In this document: piece by piece, positions 1 to 11,499 of the stretch
How the letters are laid out: each line of letters opens with the position of its first letter
Numbering within the stretch: position 1 is the first letter of the stretch
From: Oikopleura dioica
Lineage: Eukaryota > Chordata > Appendicularia > Copelata > Oikopleuridae
DNA length: 64,000 nucleotides
NCBI GenBank assembly: GCA_907165135.1
Contig: OU015568.1
Coordinates: forward strand, 3,604,501-3,668,500
Reading direction: 5' to 3'
Notes under the pieces: generated by a model
What the model was told of the DNA's origin: nothing
The model's database searches: none
What the model saw: only the letters and a program-made list of their open reading frames with translations
Translations under genes and position numbers: made by a program

Positions 1-770
1 TCACGCCAACGCTAATGATGTACATTGTTTGATGAGCCTTCTGGAATTTTTCAAGCTTTCCAAGGATATCCTATTGAATCAATTATTGACTATTTTCAAT
101 GAATAAGAACGTACATCGAGCGCTTTTGATTCGTCGTCATCACCGATGTAGTCATAAATTTGCTCGTCGTAGTCGTAGTCGTCATAGTCATCAACATCAT
201 CGTAGACTTGATAGTAGTCTGATTCTTGTTCAAGCTCGTTTTGTAACAGCGCTAGAATTGTTCGTATCTCATCTGGTAGCAACTTTACCTTTGATGTTTT
301 CTCGATTTTGTTCCTCGGCAATAGAATCTTGGAGTTCATCATAATCGATAATCCAGTCAGGGTAATCAGAAATTCCATCTTCATAATCCTTAACCCAGCT
401 TATAAAGAATAGCAAGGACAATTCTTACATCATCATAATCTTCATCTTCATAAGCATTCTCGTCTTCGTCTTCGATGAACTCGGTATCGTCGATAAAGTC
501 GTAGTCGGTAATTTCATCGTCCTTGATCGAATATTTATCGATGCTTAAATAATCACCTTACCTCGTATTCTTCATAATCTTCATATTCCTGGTCTTCATC
601 TAGGTCGTCTATCATGAAGTCATCGCTAAAATCGGCAACGTCGCCGTATTCGTTATCTTATTTCGGTCGAAAATCATAATGAAGACATGCTTTCTTACCT
701 AATGCGTATTCTTCATAATCTTGAGCATTGATTCCAAGAAAAGCAAAGTAAAAATACAAAACAGTCTCAT
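1..770 (-). CDS. Asp/Glu/Tyr-rich secreted protein, partial (3' end beyond window)
   Basis: Seven exons joined by 37-44 nt GT-AG introns keep one open frame: 699-770, 562-656, 429-521, 289-388, 115-251 and 1-70 are clear. The product is extremely acidic, with tracts such as YDDVDDYDDYDYDEQ and EYEDYEEYE. The first exon encodes a signal-peptide-like stretch (FAFLGINAQ, then DYEEYA), but its ATG at 770 is one base out of frame with the downstream exons, and in its own frame reaches TAG at the exon end. Either a start exon was missed or a 1-nt indel is present. The coding sequence continues left of position 1. I recognise no family. Secretion is inferred; the composition would suit a polyanionic or Tyr-modified matrix protein. 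Confidence 0.7.
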
Positions 771-1043
771 ATTTTTTATGAAATAATCGTCAAAAACATT
801 TTAAAAGCTGGGTAGCTCTAGAAAAGAACTTCCCAACTATCGTCTTTTTTTCCGTCAAAACGGTATCCCGATTCGCTGATGTAAGTTCCCTCGAACTTGC
901 ATCGTCCAAATACAATTAATTTACGCGGAACGTCCCTGACCTTTTCGCCGTAAATTTTTCGCCTCTTATAAGGATCGGCAAACCGTTTTCTTATCATTGA
1001 GCTCTGAGATAATCGGAGAAATAACTCAAAAAAGAAACTAAAA

Positions 1044-1652
1044 ATGAAGTTGGCCGCTTTTTTCATCGCCATTGCTGCTGCCCAGTACAACCCCGATCGT
1101 AAGTACCTGTAAATAGCCATTTTATTCCTTACAAATTCAGCTGCTTATCCAGCAGGAGATTCCTACCCTGCCCAAACTCCTCAAGTTTCGAACCAAACTC
1201 CTCAGGTTTCGAACCAAACTCCACAACAATCGAACCAATACCCACAGGAGTCGAACCAGACCCCACAAACTTCGAACCAATACGCTCAGGAGTCGAACCA
1301 ATATGCTCAACAATCGAACCAAACTCCTCAGCAGTCGAACCAGTACCCACAACAATCTAACCAGACCCCACAGGTCTCGAACCAATACGCTCAAGAGTCG
1401 AACCAGTACGCTCAGCAATCCAACCAGACTCCCCAAACTTCGAACCAGTACGCTCAGGAGTCGAACCAATATGCTCAACAATCGAACCAAACTCCACAGC
1501 AGTCGAACCAATATCCCCAACAATCCAACCAGACCCCACAGGTCTCGAACCAAACCCCACAGGAGTCGAACCAGTACCCACAGGGATCCTACAACGATGG
1601 ATACTCCGCTTCAAGCAGCCAATACAACGGCAACTACCGACGACGACGATAA
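1044..1652 (+). CDS. Secreted Gln/Asn/Ser/Pro repeat protein
   Basis: Exon 1 (1044-1098) encodes a typical signal peptide, MKLAAFFIAIAAAQ. A 42-nt GT-AG intron (1099-1140) follows, and exon 2 (1141-1652) is open to TAA. The mature protein is about 20 copies of a seven-residue unit Q-(T/Y)-(P/A)-Q-X-S-N, where X is V, Q, E or T, ending in YNDGYSASSSQYNGNYRRRR. The repeat is regular at both protein and DNA level (21 bp). No known domain was recognised. A secreted structural or adhesive role is plausible from composition, but that is inference. Other open frames across the same bases are by-products of the 21-bp periodicity. Confidence 0.82.
1165..1590 (+). repeat. 21-bp coding tandem repeat
   Basis: About 20 imperfect copies of a 21-bp unit (core TCGAACCA) encode the heptapeptide repeat of the secreted protein. 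Copies differ mostly at synonymous positions and at the variable X residue, so the array is under coding constraint. Confidence 0.9.
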
Positions 1653-1750
1653 TTCATATCACTGTTTCTTCTCCCTCGATCACAATAAATTACCACTCTC
1701 TAAAACGCCCTTTGATTTTGTCAAAACGGAAGTGACTTTGATTCATAAAA

Positions 1751-2905
1751 ATGTCGTTTCAAAAAGATAAATTCGAAAAACTCGTTGAATACGGAGTCCT
1801 AGAGAAATCGGCAAAATCTGGAGGTTATGTTCATGTTCATGCAGAGGAAAACTCGGAGGGATTTTTTGAGGCGATGGAAAATATGGAATCTTCTGGCAAT
1901 GTTGTTTGGATAGTGGGTTACCCAAAGACGGGAAGCCACTTTGTTCAGGGCATTTTGAAGAACCTTGGCTGCAAGTAAGCAATAATAGACTTTTGATGAA
2001 TTCAAATCCGTTAGGTTGACAACTGAGATAAAAGATGAAGATACCTACATTGAATGGAACCCTTTGGAAAACCAGCGATTTGGGAAAAAGGCCATTCAAT
2101 TGCTAGAAACTGCTGCTAAAGACCATCCAACTCAAGGTTTCCCTAGTTCACCTTGCTCTTCTTACTAACTATTTTACGCTCAGAAGTTCCTCTGGTGATG
2201 CCTCATTCTCACCTACCCCTTTCATCTTTTCCACAAAATCTGAACGGGAACAAGGTAATTTTCGTCGATCGCGATCCAAGGGCCACTGCTGCCTCTGCTT
2301 TTCACTTCTTTTGCGAGAAGAAGGATGATGAAGATACTGTCTACATCGAGCCTTTCGTCAAAACAATGGAAATCAACGAAGATATCAACAAATTTACCGA
2401 GTTGTTCTTTACTGGAAACTTCTATTACGGGTCAGCTTTTGAATTATAAATTATAATTTATAATTGTTGAATATTCGTCTTTTCTAGCGATTATTTTGAA
2501 TACAACAATCAGTGGAAAATGAACTTCAAAGCCAAATACCCAAAAGCGGAAATTCTTCATTTGAAATTCGAAGATCTCAAGTCGAATTTACCCGAACAAG
2601 TTTCGAAAATCGCTAGTTTTCTCAACATTGAAAATGTCGATGCGCAGAAAATTGCCGAAGATTCATCATTCAGGGTTTTTTTTAACTTGCATAACGGTTA
2701 ATTTACTGATCTGCAACTGTAGTCGATGTCGAAGAAAAAAGTAAAAGTGGAGCGAAAAGAAGACTTCAATACCAAACTCTACCGCCAAGGAAAAGCCGAG
2801 GCCTGGAAGTCTGAAATCGATCCAATTCTTCTTTCGAAATTTGCGCTGAAGTCGGAGAGAAACGGATATCCCTTCTACTCTGATGCCAATTTATCTGTTC
2901 TCTGA
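1751..2905 (+). CDS. PAPS-dependent cytosolic-type sulfotransferase
   Basis: Five exons (1751-1974, 2015-2136, 2184-2430, 2488-2674, 2723-2905) give about 320 aa in one frame, a normal length for Sulfotransferase_1 (PF00685). The family transfers sulfate from PAPS to hydroxyl or amine groups of small molecules. Visible motifs: the 5'-phosphosulfate loop WIVGYPKTGSHFVQ near residue 55; MPHSHLP, matching the catalytic-His KTHLP segment; the 3'-phosphate segment VIFVDRDPRATAASAFHFF; and a C-terminal LYRQGKAEAWKSE matching the FRKGxxGdWK loop. There is no signal peptide or membrane segment, so it is probably cytosolic. The substrate cannot be told from sequence. Introns are 40-57 nt GT-AG. Confidence 0.93.
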
Positions 2906-3067
2906 ACACAGAATTTCTATCTTTTATATTTCATGATAAAAAATTTGCTTCTTTGATGAATTCATCTGAATTGAGCAGCTTTTTTACCAAGTAAACTTTC
3001 TTCGAACTCAAGAATAGTTTACTCGAGGGTAGGGAGGCTATCAAACAAATATCGTAATTCGTCAAAT

Positions 3068-4070
3068 CCAGAGTTGCAAATTTTGTGAGCTAGCTGAGCT
3101 GAGCTATCTGAGCTAGCTGAGCTACAGCTCAGCTCAGCTCAGCTCAGCAATTTTGAGGTGAGGGTCAGCTCAGCTCAGCTCAGCTCAATTTGACCTCAGC
3201 TCAGCTAGCTCAGCTCAATGGTTCTTCGAAAAGAGCCAGCTCAGCTCAGCTAGCTCAATTTTGACCTCAGCTCAGCTAGCTCAGCTCAGCTCAGTCTATT
3301 GAGCTGACAAAGATCGAACCACTTTTGATTGGTCTTTTTTTCAAAAACTTCGACGTATTTTCTATTCATGCTTTCCTGTTGGTCAATTTTATATAGAAAT
3401 AATTCGAGTTTTCTTTGAAACAAGAGAGGAATTAAATAAAAAGGGCTTCCAATAAAGAAATAATAAACTACAGATGGTAAATATGTGATTGCGAATGTGA
3501 GAGACTGGTCTAGGGGTGTGCGAGGGCAGGGGCTCCCTGTCCATCTACGCTAGAAGGTTGAAACATTGGCTCATCCACATAAATGATACCACTGTATAAT
3601 ATTTTGGAGGATTCCTTATTGTTAAATGACAGAATAATTTTTTTATGTCAAAAAAGTGCGATGTTGCGAGTGAGATGCTGGTCTAGGGGTGTGTGAGGGC
3701 AGGGGCTCCCCTGTCCATCTACTCAAGAAGGTTGAAATTCGCTTCAACAAATTTTTTTGACATTTTTGTAGTAAATAAAAATCAGCTTTCTCCGCTCAGC
3801 TCAGCTAGCTCAGCTCAGCTAGCTCAGCATAAAAAAATGGTCAGCTCAGCTCAGCTAGCTCAGTTTGAGAAATCGTCAGCTCAGCTCAGCTCAGCTCAAA
3901 AATTTTTAAATATGCCCCAGCTCAGCTCAGCTCAGCTCAATTTTTTTGAAAAAAACCAGCTCAGCTCAGCTCAGCTCAGTTGTTTTCTATGAGGAGCCAG
4001 CTCAGCTCAGTTTCAACCTCAGCTCAGCTAGCTCAGCTCAGAAAAAAATTTCAAAAATTTGCAACTCTGG
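3068..4070. mobile_element. Non-autonomous DNA transposon with 17-bp TIRs and GCTCA-rich interior
   Basis: The ends are a perfect 17-bp terminal inverted repeat, CCAGAGTTGCAAATTTT at 3068-3084 and its complement at 4054-4070. Both sides carry the 6-bp duplication TCAAAT (3062-3067 and 4071-4076). The interior has two arrays of a GCTCA/AGCTC pentamer (about 3091-3300 and 3795-4043) and, between them, two copies of a ~60-bp segment (core GGTCTAGGGGTGTG) at about 3508 and 3680. No transposase is encoded; open frames inside only read the pentamer. The superfamily is unassigned. Confidence 0.88.
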
Positions 4071-4076
4071 TCAAAT

Positions 4077-6079
4077 CTGAAACTCGTAAAAACAAAATTT
4101 CAAAAAATGCATCGTCGAAGGTGGAAACTCGCCAAATCACACTTCTCAACATTCCAGCATCTTTCAACTTTTAAAATTCTGGATGAAGAATGTCAAAAAG
4201 TATGGCTTCGCGATTTCCGATCAGGGTTCAATGTCTTCTTCATTTTTTCTCTCTTTTCGGCTTTTTGATTTTTGAAAACCGAGAAATGTAAAAATGAAAA
4301 TCTGAAAGTATCAATTTGGGGGAAATGGGAGGCGCAGGAAGTCGGGCAGGTGTCACGAGGGGTCGCCGCTTCTGATTGGCCGCTGAAAAAAACTTTCCTT
4401 TGGAGTTCTCGACGATTCCGATTTGTTACGTAATAGGTTGTCAATTATTGGTATTTTGATAAATTTCTTATTCGCGGAAGAATGGAATCTGATCGAAATT
4501 AGCGCTTTTTACGAGGAATTTGATTGTTTCTGATAAGATGAGACCCAAAAATTCAAGTAATCCCTTATCACAAATTAATGATTTTGGTTAGAAAAAGCTT
4601 TTAATACCATTTTTCAGCGTAAAACCTGATTTTTTTCTGTAAAAACTCAAGAAAAAACACCGAAACTCTCTCTTTTTTATGAAAAAGTTGGTCTAATAGG
4701 CCCAAAATAACTAAAGTAGGCGTAGCAGAACCCACGTGACCTTGAAGATCTTTGTTTGATTTATAACTGATAAAAATTTCTCTTTGAAATGCATTTAGTT
4801 AGAAGCTAAAAACTAGAAAAACGAGTAATTTGTCTATTAAAATCTCTCTCCCTCTCGATATTTTTTTGCGAGTTTGGTCTGGTTTCTCAGTTTCGTGGAA
4901 AAAGTAAAAAGTGAAAAGCGCGGCTTTGGATTGGGCTGATTTGAGAAATGTAATGGGCAAACATAAGAAACGCCGCTGCCTTCGTCACCTTTCTTCGCCT
5001 ACGAGAATCAAGCCAAGAGCCAGTGGCCGCCAGACGAGCTAACCCACCCGCTACTTCAAAATCGCAAATACGCCCAGATCCACGTCGCCTTTTTCGAATT
5101 TATTTACAGTAATTGCAGTGCAACTAATACTTATATTTAATGCGATTCCTGGGCGAATTAATAATAAGGACAAGGGAAAATTAAACTTTTTTTTATTAAA
5201 TTTTCTTTTCTAATGAAAACAAATTATTAATTTAAAATTAAATACATTTTGAAGCCCTGTTTTCGAAAGAAACCAATCTTTTTTCTCAAAAATAACCCAA
5301 AAATCAATCGAAAATGGCCAGCTTCCATTATTTCATTTCTAACCAAGAGGATTATTCAAGAAAACTAAGCACCTCTCTATTATTTTCTCATTCTTTTTGC
5401 TTTTATTATTTCGCTCATCTCGCAATTCTGTCAATTTGCTTTTAGAAAAAGACACGGCTCAGAACATATAAAATAAAAATTGGTTTATTGTCACTCTAAA
5501 TATTTTGCCCCTCTTGAGTTTTCGCGTTTTGGCGACTCTTTTCTTTCTGTTTTGCGATTTTCGCGGAATCGATGAATCAATTTTTCACCATTTGCTCTGT
5601 CCACTCGTAATCCAGCTGCTCGATGACCTTTTATCCTTTTTTCTACATTTGTCCGTGATTTTTCTAGAAAATTTCTTATTTACAGTGCAGTCAGTAGTTC
5701 AGAAGATAAACTACTTGTCCTAGAGAAGGAAAAAACCCGTAATTGCTGATAAATGTCAATGTTTGTATATTTTCTTGATGGATGTGTAACAATGTCTACG
5801 GAATCGTATCTGATGTCAATAGATGTCTACGGATGTCTGTCGATGTTTTCACAAAATTCTTGATGTCTGTAGCTGTCTGTAAATATCTGTAGATGCCTAA
5901 AGACGCCTGTAGATCAGAGTAAATGTCCTGAGATGTCATTTTAAGTCAAAATTCGACATCTGATTATAATATCATGTAGATCAAACAAACTTTCCCTTCC
6001 TTGAATTTCCTCAATTATTTCTGTTGTTCCTTTTACGATTATCCAAAATCATTTACAGATTGAAATCATTGAATGAATA
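4077..6079. other. Non-coding region upstream of UPF1
   Basis: No frame shows domain-like content or plausible splicing. The stretch is AT-rich with poly-A/T runs. From about 5755 to 5940 there is a degenerate tandem of a roughly 10-12 bp GATGTCTGTAG-like unit. The last few hundred bases presumably hold the UPF1 promoter and 5' UTR; no TATA box or other defined element was identified. Confidence 0.6.
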
Positions 6080-9000
6080 ATGAGCTCGGTAGACTTCGGA
6101 CCGAGCTCACAGACGCTCACCTTCAACGAGTCGGATGAACTGATCGGAGGAGGAACTCAAGCGACCGACTATGAATTTACCGATTTCACCATGCCAAGGT
6201 TGATATTTTTTGTCAAGAATAACTTGTTAACACTTTGTTTCGTAGCCAAAGTCAAAGTCTTGCGTCGCAGGATTTTGATGGCCTTGGCGGGAAGACGCCA
6301 CGAGGATTAGGATCGCAGATTATCGAAGAGGACGAGTTTGAAGATCAACTCGCAGAGGACATCAATGATCTACAGGTACTCAATAAAACGCTAATTATGT
6401 GCTAATATATCGATAGATAAATAATCTTTAACCAATTATCCGATTTCTATCTTCATCTCTCATCGTCAATTCTAGTTCAAAGAAGATGAGGAAGAATACG
6501 ACGAAAATATCGACTCGATTCAAGCCAAAGACCTGCCCGAGCATGCATGCTCTTATTGCGGCCTGCACGACCCGATGTACGTAGTGAAATGTCAACTGAC
6601 AAAGAAGTGGTTTTGCAACGGACGCGGGACAACCTCCGGCTCGCATATCATCAATCATCTCGTCCGGGCCAAGTGCAAAGAAGTCAGCCTGCACAAGGGA
6701 GGGCAACTTGGCGACACCGTGCTCGAATGCTTCTCTTGCGGCTGTCGAAACATCTTTCTTCTCGGCTATATTCCGGCCAAAGGAGATTCCGTCGTGGTCC
6801 TTCTTTGTCGGACCCCTTGCGCCGCTCAGGCAAAGAAAGAAAAAGACAAATGGGACGCAACGGAATGGGCTCCGATCATCCAAGACCGCGCTTTTCTTTC
6901 CTGGATCGTGAAGGTTCCTTCCGACGGGGAGCAGTCCCGCGCTCGTCAAATCTCCGCGCAGCAAATGAACAAACTCGAGGAGCTGTGGAAGGATCAGCCG
7001 GACGCGACTGTGGACGATATTCTCCGCGGCAACGTCGCCGTAGACGATGTACAGTCCGTATCTCTCCGTTACCAAGACGCTTACCAGTACCAGAACATCT
7101 TCGGCCCGTTGATTCTCCGCGAGGCCGACTACGACAAGAAAACGAAAGAAAGTCAGACGCAAAATGCCATCACAAACGTTCGCTGGGACACGGCGCTGAA
7201 TAAACGAAAAGTTGCCTACATGAATTTGCCGAAAACGGACTCGGAAATGCGACTCATGTGTGGAGACGAAGTTCGATTGCGATTACCAGCGGAAAACTGG
7301 GAATCGACAGGTCACGTGGTCAAAGTTCCAGATAATTTTGGGGATGAAATTGGTCTCGAACTCAGGTAAGAATATTTTAACCTGGTCAGTTTTGTCCTTC
7401 ACTTTCTAAAATTCTTATCTCCCTTTTAAATTTCTTCATAGAGCAAATGTCCCACACGGAATCCTTGAAACTTCCCGTGGGTTTTCCCTCGAATTCATCT
7501 GGAAATCCACCTCTTTCGATCGAATGCAAGCTGCCCTAAAAGCCTTCGCCGTTGATGAGTCCTCGGTCTCTGGCTATCTCTACCACAAACTCCTCGGCAA
7601 CGATATCGAAGAGCAAAATCTCAAGATTCCCTCGCTTCCGCGACGATTTTCCGCGCCTGGACTTCCAGATTTAAATCATTCCCAAGCGTATGCAGTGAAG
7701 ACAGTCTTGCAGAAGCCTCTATCGCTGATTCAAGGGCCTCCTGGAACAGGGAAGACGGTTACTTCAGCGACGCTGGTTTATCATCTGGTCAAATCGACGG
7801 AGATGGGACAGGTTCTCGTCTGTGCACCGTCGAATATTGCTGTTGATCAGCTTACGGAGAAGATTCATAAAACTGGCTTGAAAGGTAGGGTTCTAGTTTA
7901 GTCCTCGGGAAACTGTGTAAGAATCTGAGTGAGGTTTCTTGTTGTGTTTTAATAAAACACGAAGGATATTCAAATGAAAATTTTCATCAATCGCAATTTT
8001 GCGATTTTTGAGGCTTCTGATCCGCTCTTGCAAAGAATCTTGTTTTTTAAGATTTTAAGGACCTTGATGCAGGTTTTTACACAGTTTCTTGAGCACAGAT
8101 CTTGTTATTGTACCTCCTTACTAAACGATGTTCTTTAAAGTCGTTCGTCTTTGCGCGAAGAGCCGTGAAAACGTCGACTCTTCTGTCGGAGCGCTCTCAC
8201 TCCACAACCAAGTCAAGAACTTAAATGAACAACGCGAGCTACGAAAACTCTGCGAACTCAAGAGCGAAATGGGCGAACTTGCTCCGAATGACGAAAAGCG
8301 TTATCGATCCCTTCGACGACAAGCTGAGAAAGATCTCTTGCTCAATGCTGATGTCATTTGCACTACTTGCGTTGGCGCTGGCGATCCTCGACTTGCCAAG
8401 TTTCGATTTAGAGCGGTTCTGGTCGATGAGTCTACTCAAGCAACGGAACCAGAGTGCATGGTTCCGATCGTTCTGGGCGCAAAGCAAGTCATTCTAGTCG
8501 GAGATCATTGCCAACTTGGCCCTGTTGTCATGTGCAAAAAGGCAGGAAACGCTGGTCTTTGCCAGTCGCTTTTTGAGCGCCTCGTCATCTTGGGAATCCG
8601 ACCCATTCGACTGCAAGTGCAATATCGAATGCACCCCGCGCTATCTCAATTCCCATCGTCCGTGTTTTACGAAGGCTCGCTCCAAAACGGCGTTAATCCA
8701 GCAGACCGTTCCGCGAGTGGCTTCAACTGGCCCGTTCCCGACAAGCCGATGTTTTTCTACAAATGCCACGGACAGGAAGAAATTGCATCCAGTGGCACTT
8801 CGTATCTGAACAGAGCGGAAGCAGCAGTCGTGGAAAAGATCACAACGCGATTGCTCAAAGCTGGTGTCAAGCCGGAACAAATCGGAATCATCACGCCCTA
8901 CGAAGGCCAGCGCTCCTATCTCGTCCAATTCATGCAGTTCAATGGACCGCTGCATACGAAACTCTACCAAGACGTTGAAGTAGCCTCCGTTGATGCTTTC

Positions 9001-10253
9001 CAGGGACGAGAAAAGGACTACATCATCCTCTCATGCGTCAGAGCTAACGAACATCAAGGCATTGGATTTCTGAATGAGCCGAGACGACTGAATGTGGCGC
9101 TGACTAGAGCGAGATATGGGGTCATCATCGTTGGTAATCCAAAAGCGCTCTCCAGACACTCGATGTGGAACAACTTGCTTACGTATTTCAAGGAAAGGGT
9201 TTATTTTTTGTTCTTCGGGCAACATAAAATTGAGTTTTTTCTCTTGGTTGATGAATTTATATAAACAGGTTAAATTCCGCCCTAATGGACTTTTAGGACA
9301 ACCAAGTAGAGATGCTTCTGACTGCTTCAGTACTTCTGAGCCTTAGAACATTACTATCCATCATAGATGATAACCGATATTAAATTCTAGGAACCGTAAA
9401 TATCAGATTTCAAAGACTTTTAAACAATAACCTACTTCGAACTCTGATGAAACCCTTTTCTGAAATTGAATCATTTGTCAAGATCCGTCCCCCCGACGAG
9501 AATAATTCGATAACTTACATATATCCAACATTTTCAAATTGAAATTGGTTTTAATTATTAAAACCCTCGAAAAGGACAACCATACTCTGGTCGAAGGACC
9601 TCTCAACGATCTGCGAGAATCAGCAATCCAATTCGTCAAGCCAAGAACCGACAAAAACCTTGGCCAACAAGGCCGATGGGCTCAGACCGCCACTTGGGAT
9701 GCTAAAGAAGCACTCGTCCCAGGTTCTACATCCTCACTTTTCTCCTTTTCTAGCTTAAATTCTAGGAGGGCCTTATGATCGACAACGGAACGCGCCGCGA
9801 ACATACGATCCAATGGGCCGAATTTCTCATCATCCAGGCAATCTTCCAGGCGTTGGCGTTCCAATGAACATGGTGATGGGCTCTCAGTACGGTTCGCGAC
9901 CACCACGAGCAGCTGGAAAAGGCGGCAAGGGTTACATGCGCAATCGCGACGACCGCGGCGGCTCTGGCGATGGTCCTCTCAGCCAGGACAACATGACGCA
10001 ATCGTTCTCCCAGGGATTCACGCAGGGCTCCAACTCGCAGCAAATGAGCCAATCTGGCCTGAGCCAAGGCATGGGAAGCCAGCTGAGCCAGGGATTCAGC
10101 CAGGGTTTCTCACAGGGCATGGGCTTTAGCCAGGACATCGACGCCAGCCAAGCCGAGCAGTGGGGACGCAGCCAGCTCGACTTGCTCAGCCAGGATACCA
10201 CTTACCAAGGAGAACGAGGATATTCTGGGGGCATTGATTTCTCGCAAATTTAG
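6080..10253 (+). CDS. UPF1: UPF1 RNA helicase, nonsense-mediated decay
   Basis: Seven exons (6080-6198, 6246-6375, 6476-7365, 7442-7884, 8141-9198, 9575-9722, 9766-10253) encode about 1091 aa, close to animal UPF1. UPF1 is the SF1 RNA helicase that triggers nonsense-mediated mRNA decay in the cytoplasm. Seen in order: an acidic Ser/Gln-rich N-terminus; the CH zinc domain ([17 protein letters not shown], then a Cys-rich continuation); the 1B region; Walker A GPPGTGKT; the DEAG-like motif [11 protein letters not shown]; motif [18 protein letters not shown]; and motifs [16 protein letters not shown] and NVALTRAR. The tail is rich in SQ/TQ dipeptides ([17 protein letters not shown] and more), the known phosphosites of SMG1 in animal UPF1. 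Introns are 45-376 nt. Start chosen as first in-frame [18 protein letters not shown] resembles other animal N-termini. Confidence 0.98.
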
Positions 10254-10704
10254 AGACTCGGCGAGAGCCTCACTAGAGTCTCACTCAGTAGGAAAGGCGC
10301 TGATATGTCTACTTTACTAAAATTGTTTTTTCCCGATAAGAAAGTGGTTCTGGAGTTACATTAATGAAAGTCGTATTTACCAGTAGTCAAAGCTGTTCCT
10401 TATCAGCGCCTGATAAGAAACGCCCCTTGAATTTGATCGATTTTTCGTTCGGTTTCGGAAGCTGATATGATGCACGTAAAGAGGACAATTTTAAAGACGA
10501 CCACCAGAGGGCGATCTTGGAAGAAATTAACAACAAACATCTGTTACAAAAAATCATTCAAAATCAGACAGAAGACCATCACCAATTTCCAGAAAAAATA
10601 TCTGCCAAGCAACTAAATTTCCGCCAATTTATAATCATCTGTGCAATAAACAGTTACTTGAGTTGCAGATAGAAGAAGAAAAGCTAGAAAAACATAAATT
10701 GTAT
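10254..10704. other. 3' flank of UPF1, no gene seen
   Basis: AT-rich sequence containing the UPF1 3' UTR. No coding frame or structured repeat is supported here. Confidence 0.5.
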
Positions 10705-11114
10705 TACCGTGGTTTTCCATCTTAAGAGCGCCCAACTTAAGAGCGTTTTTGCCAATATTTTCCAAATTTAGTTATCTGAGAAAATCCCAACTTTAGAGCG
10801 TTTTTAGGAATTTTTAATTAATAATTAGAATAACGTTTATTTCAACCTGAAAAATCATTGAAAAAAATTGTTTTCTACGCTTTTTTCTCAGGTGAAATCA
10901 TAGCCTCTGATTCAAAGATCGTAATTTTTTTATCATAAATAGGTAAAAATGACCTCAGATGCATTTTTAGAGTTTTGGAAAAAATTCTTTTTATGTATTT
11001 TCATTCATCATTTTTTCATGTCATCCTAGTTTGATCGTAAATTTTCCAACTTAAGAGCGTTTTGGTCCACCCTTGTCATCTGAAAAACGCTCTTAAGATG
11101 GAAAACGACGGTAT
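10705..11114. mobile_element. 410-bp MITE with 26-bp TIRs
   Basis: The left end TACCGTGGTTTTCCATCTTA (10705 onward, continuing AGAGCG) and the right end (11089-11114) are reverse complements with one mismatch. A TA at each outer end fits a TA target-site duplication, as in Tc1/mariner-type elements. Two further copies of the AACTTAAGAGCGTTTT motif lie inside. Nothing is coded. Confidence 0.82.
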
Positions 11115-11499
11115 ACTAAAATTGGTGCTCCTTGATTTACGATCCCACGATTCATCCGAGAAACTTCAAAATAGCAAAAAATAGCAACATCCTGTTTGTT
11201 CATACAGTAACATCTTCAGCAACATTCAATCTTTTTGTTTCTTTTTTGAAAGTTCGAAATACTACTCGAAGAAAATATTCCAGCTAGAAATGCCGACCAC
11301 TCTTCCTTACAGCATATTCCATATTGTTCAAGCTACCGTACTGTATCTGCATTACTCTCACTCATTACTGTATTTCTTCACTTCTAAGAAACAGTACTCA
11401 CTTTAACTCATCACGAACGAGAACCCTTTTAACATCTCAATTAAAAAAATATTCCGCTAATGGTGTGATGACCATGATTTTCCTATTAGTTTATAGAAC

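Noticed and set aside
818-1120. 100-codon minus-strand frame ending DSWEVLF
   Set aside because: It covers the first exon and upstream region of the repeat protein gene in antisense, has no plausible splice partners and no family signature.
1129-1770. Several long frames on both strands over the 21-bp repeat
   Set aside because: The repeat period is a multiple of three, so all frames stay open; only the frame continuous with the signal-peptide exon is supported.
3693-3992. SSAQL-repeat open frame
   Set aside because: It only translates the GCTCA array inside the transposon and lacks any other coding sign.
6428-7162. 244-codon minus-strand frame
   Set aside because: Antisense shadow of the conserved UPF1 exon.
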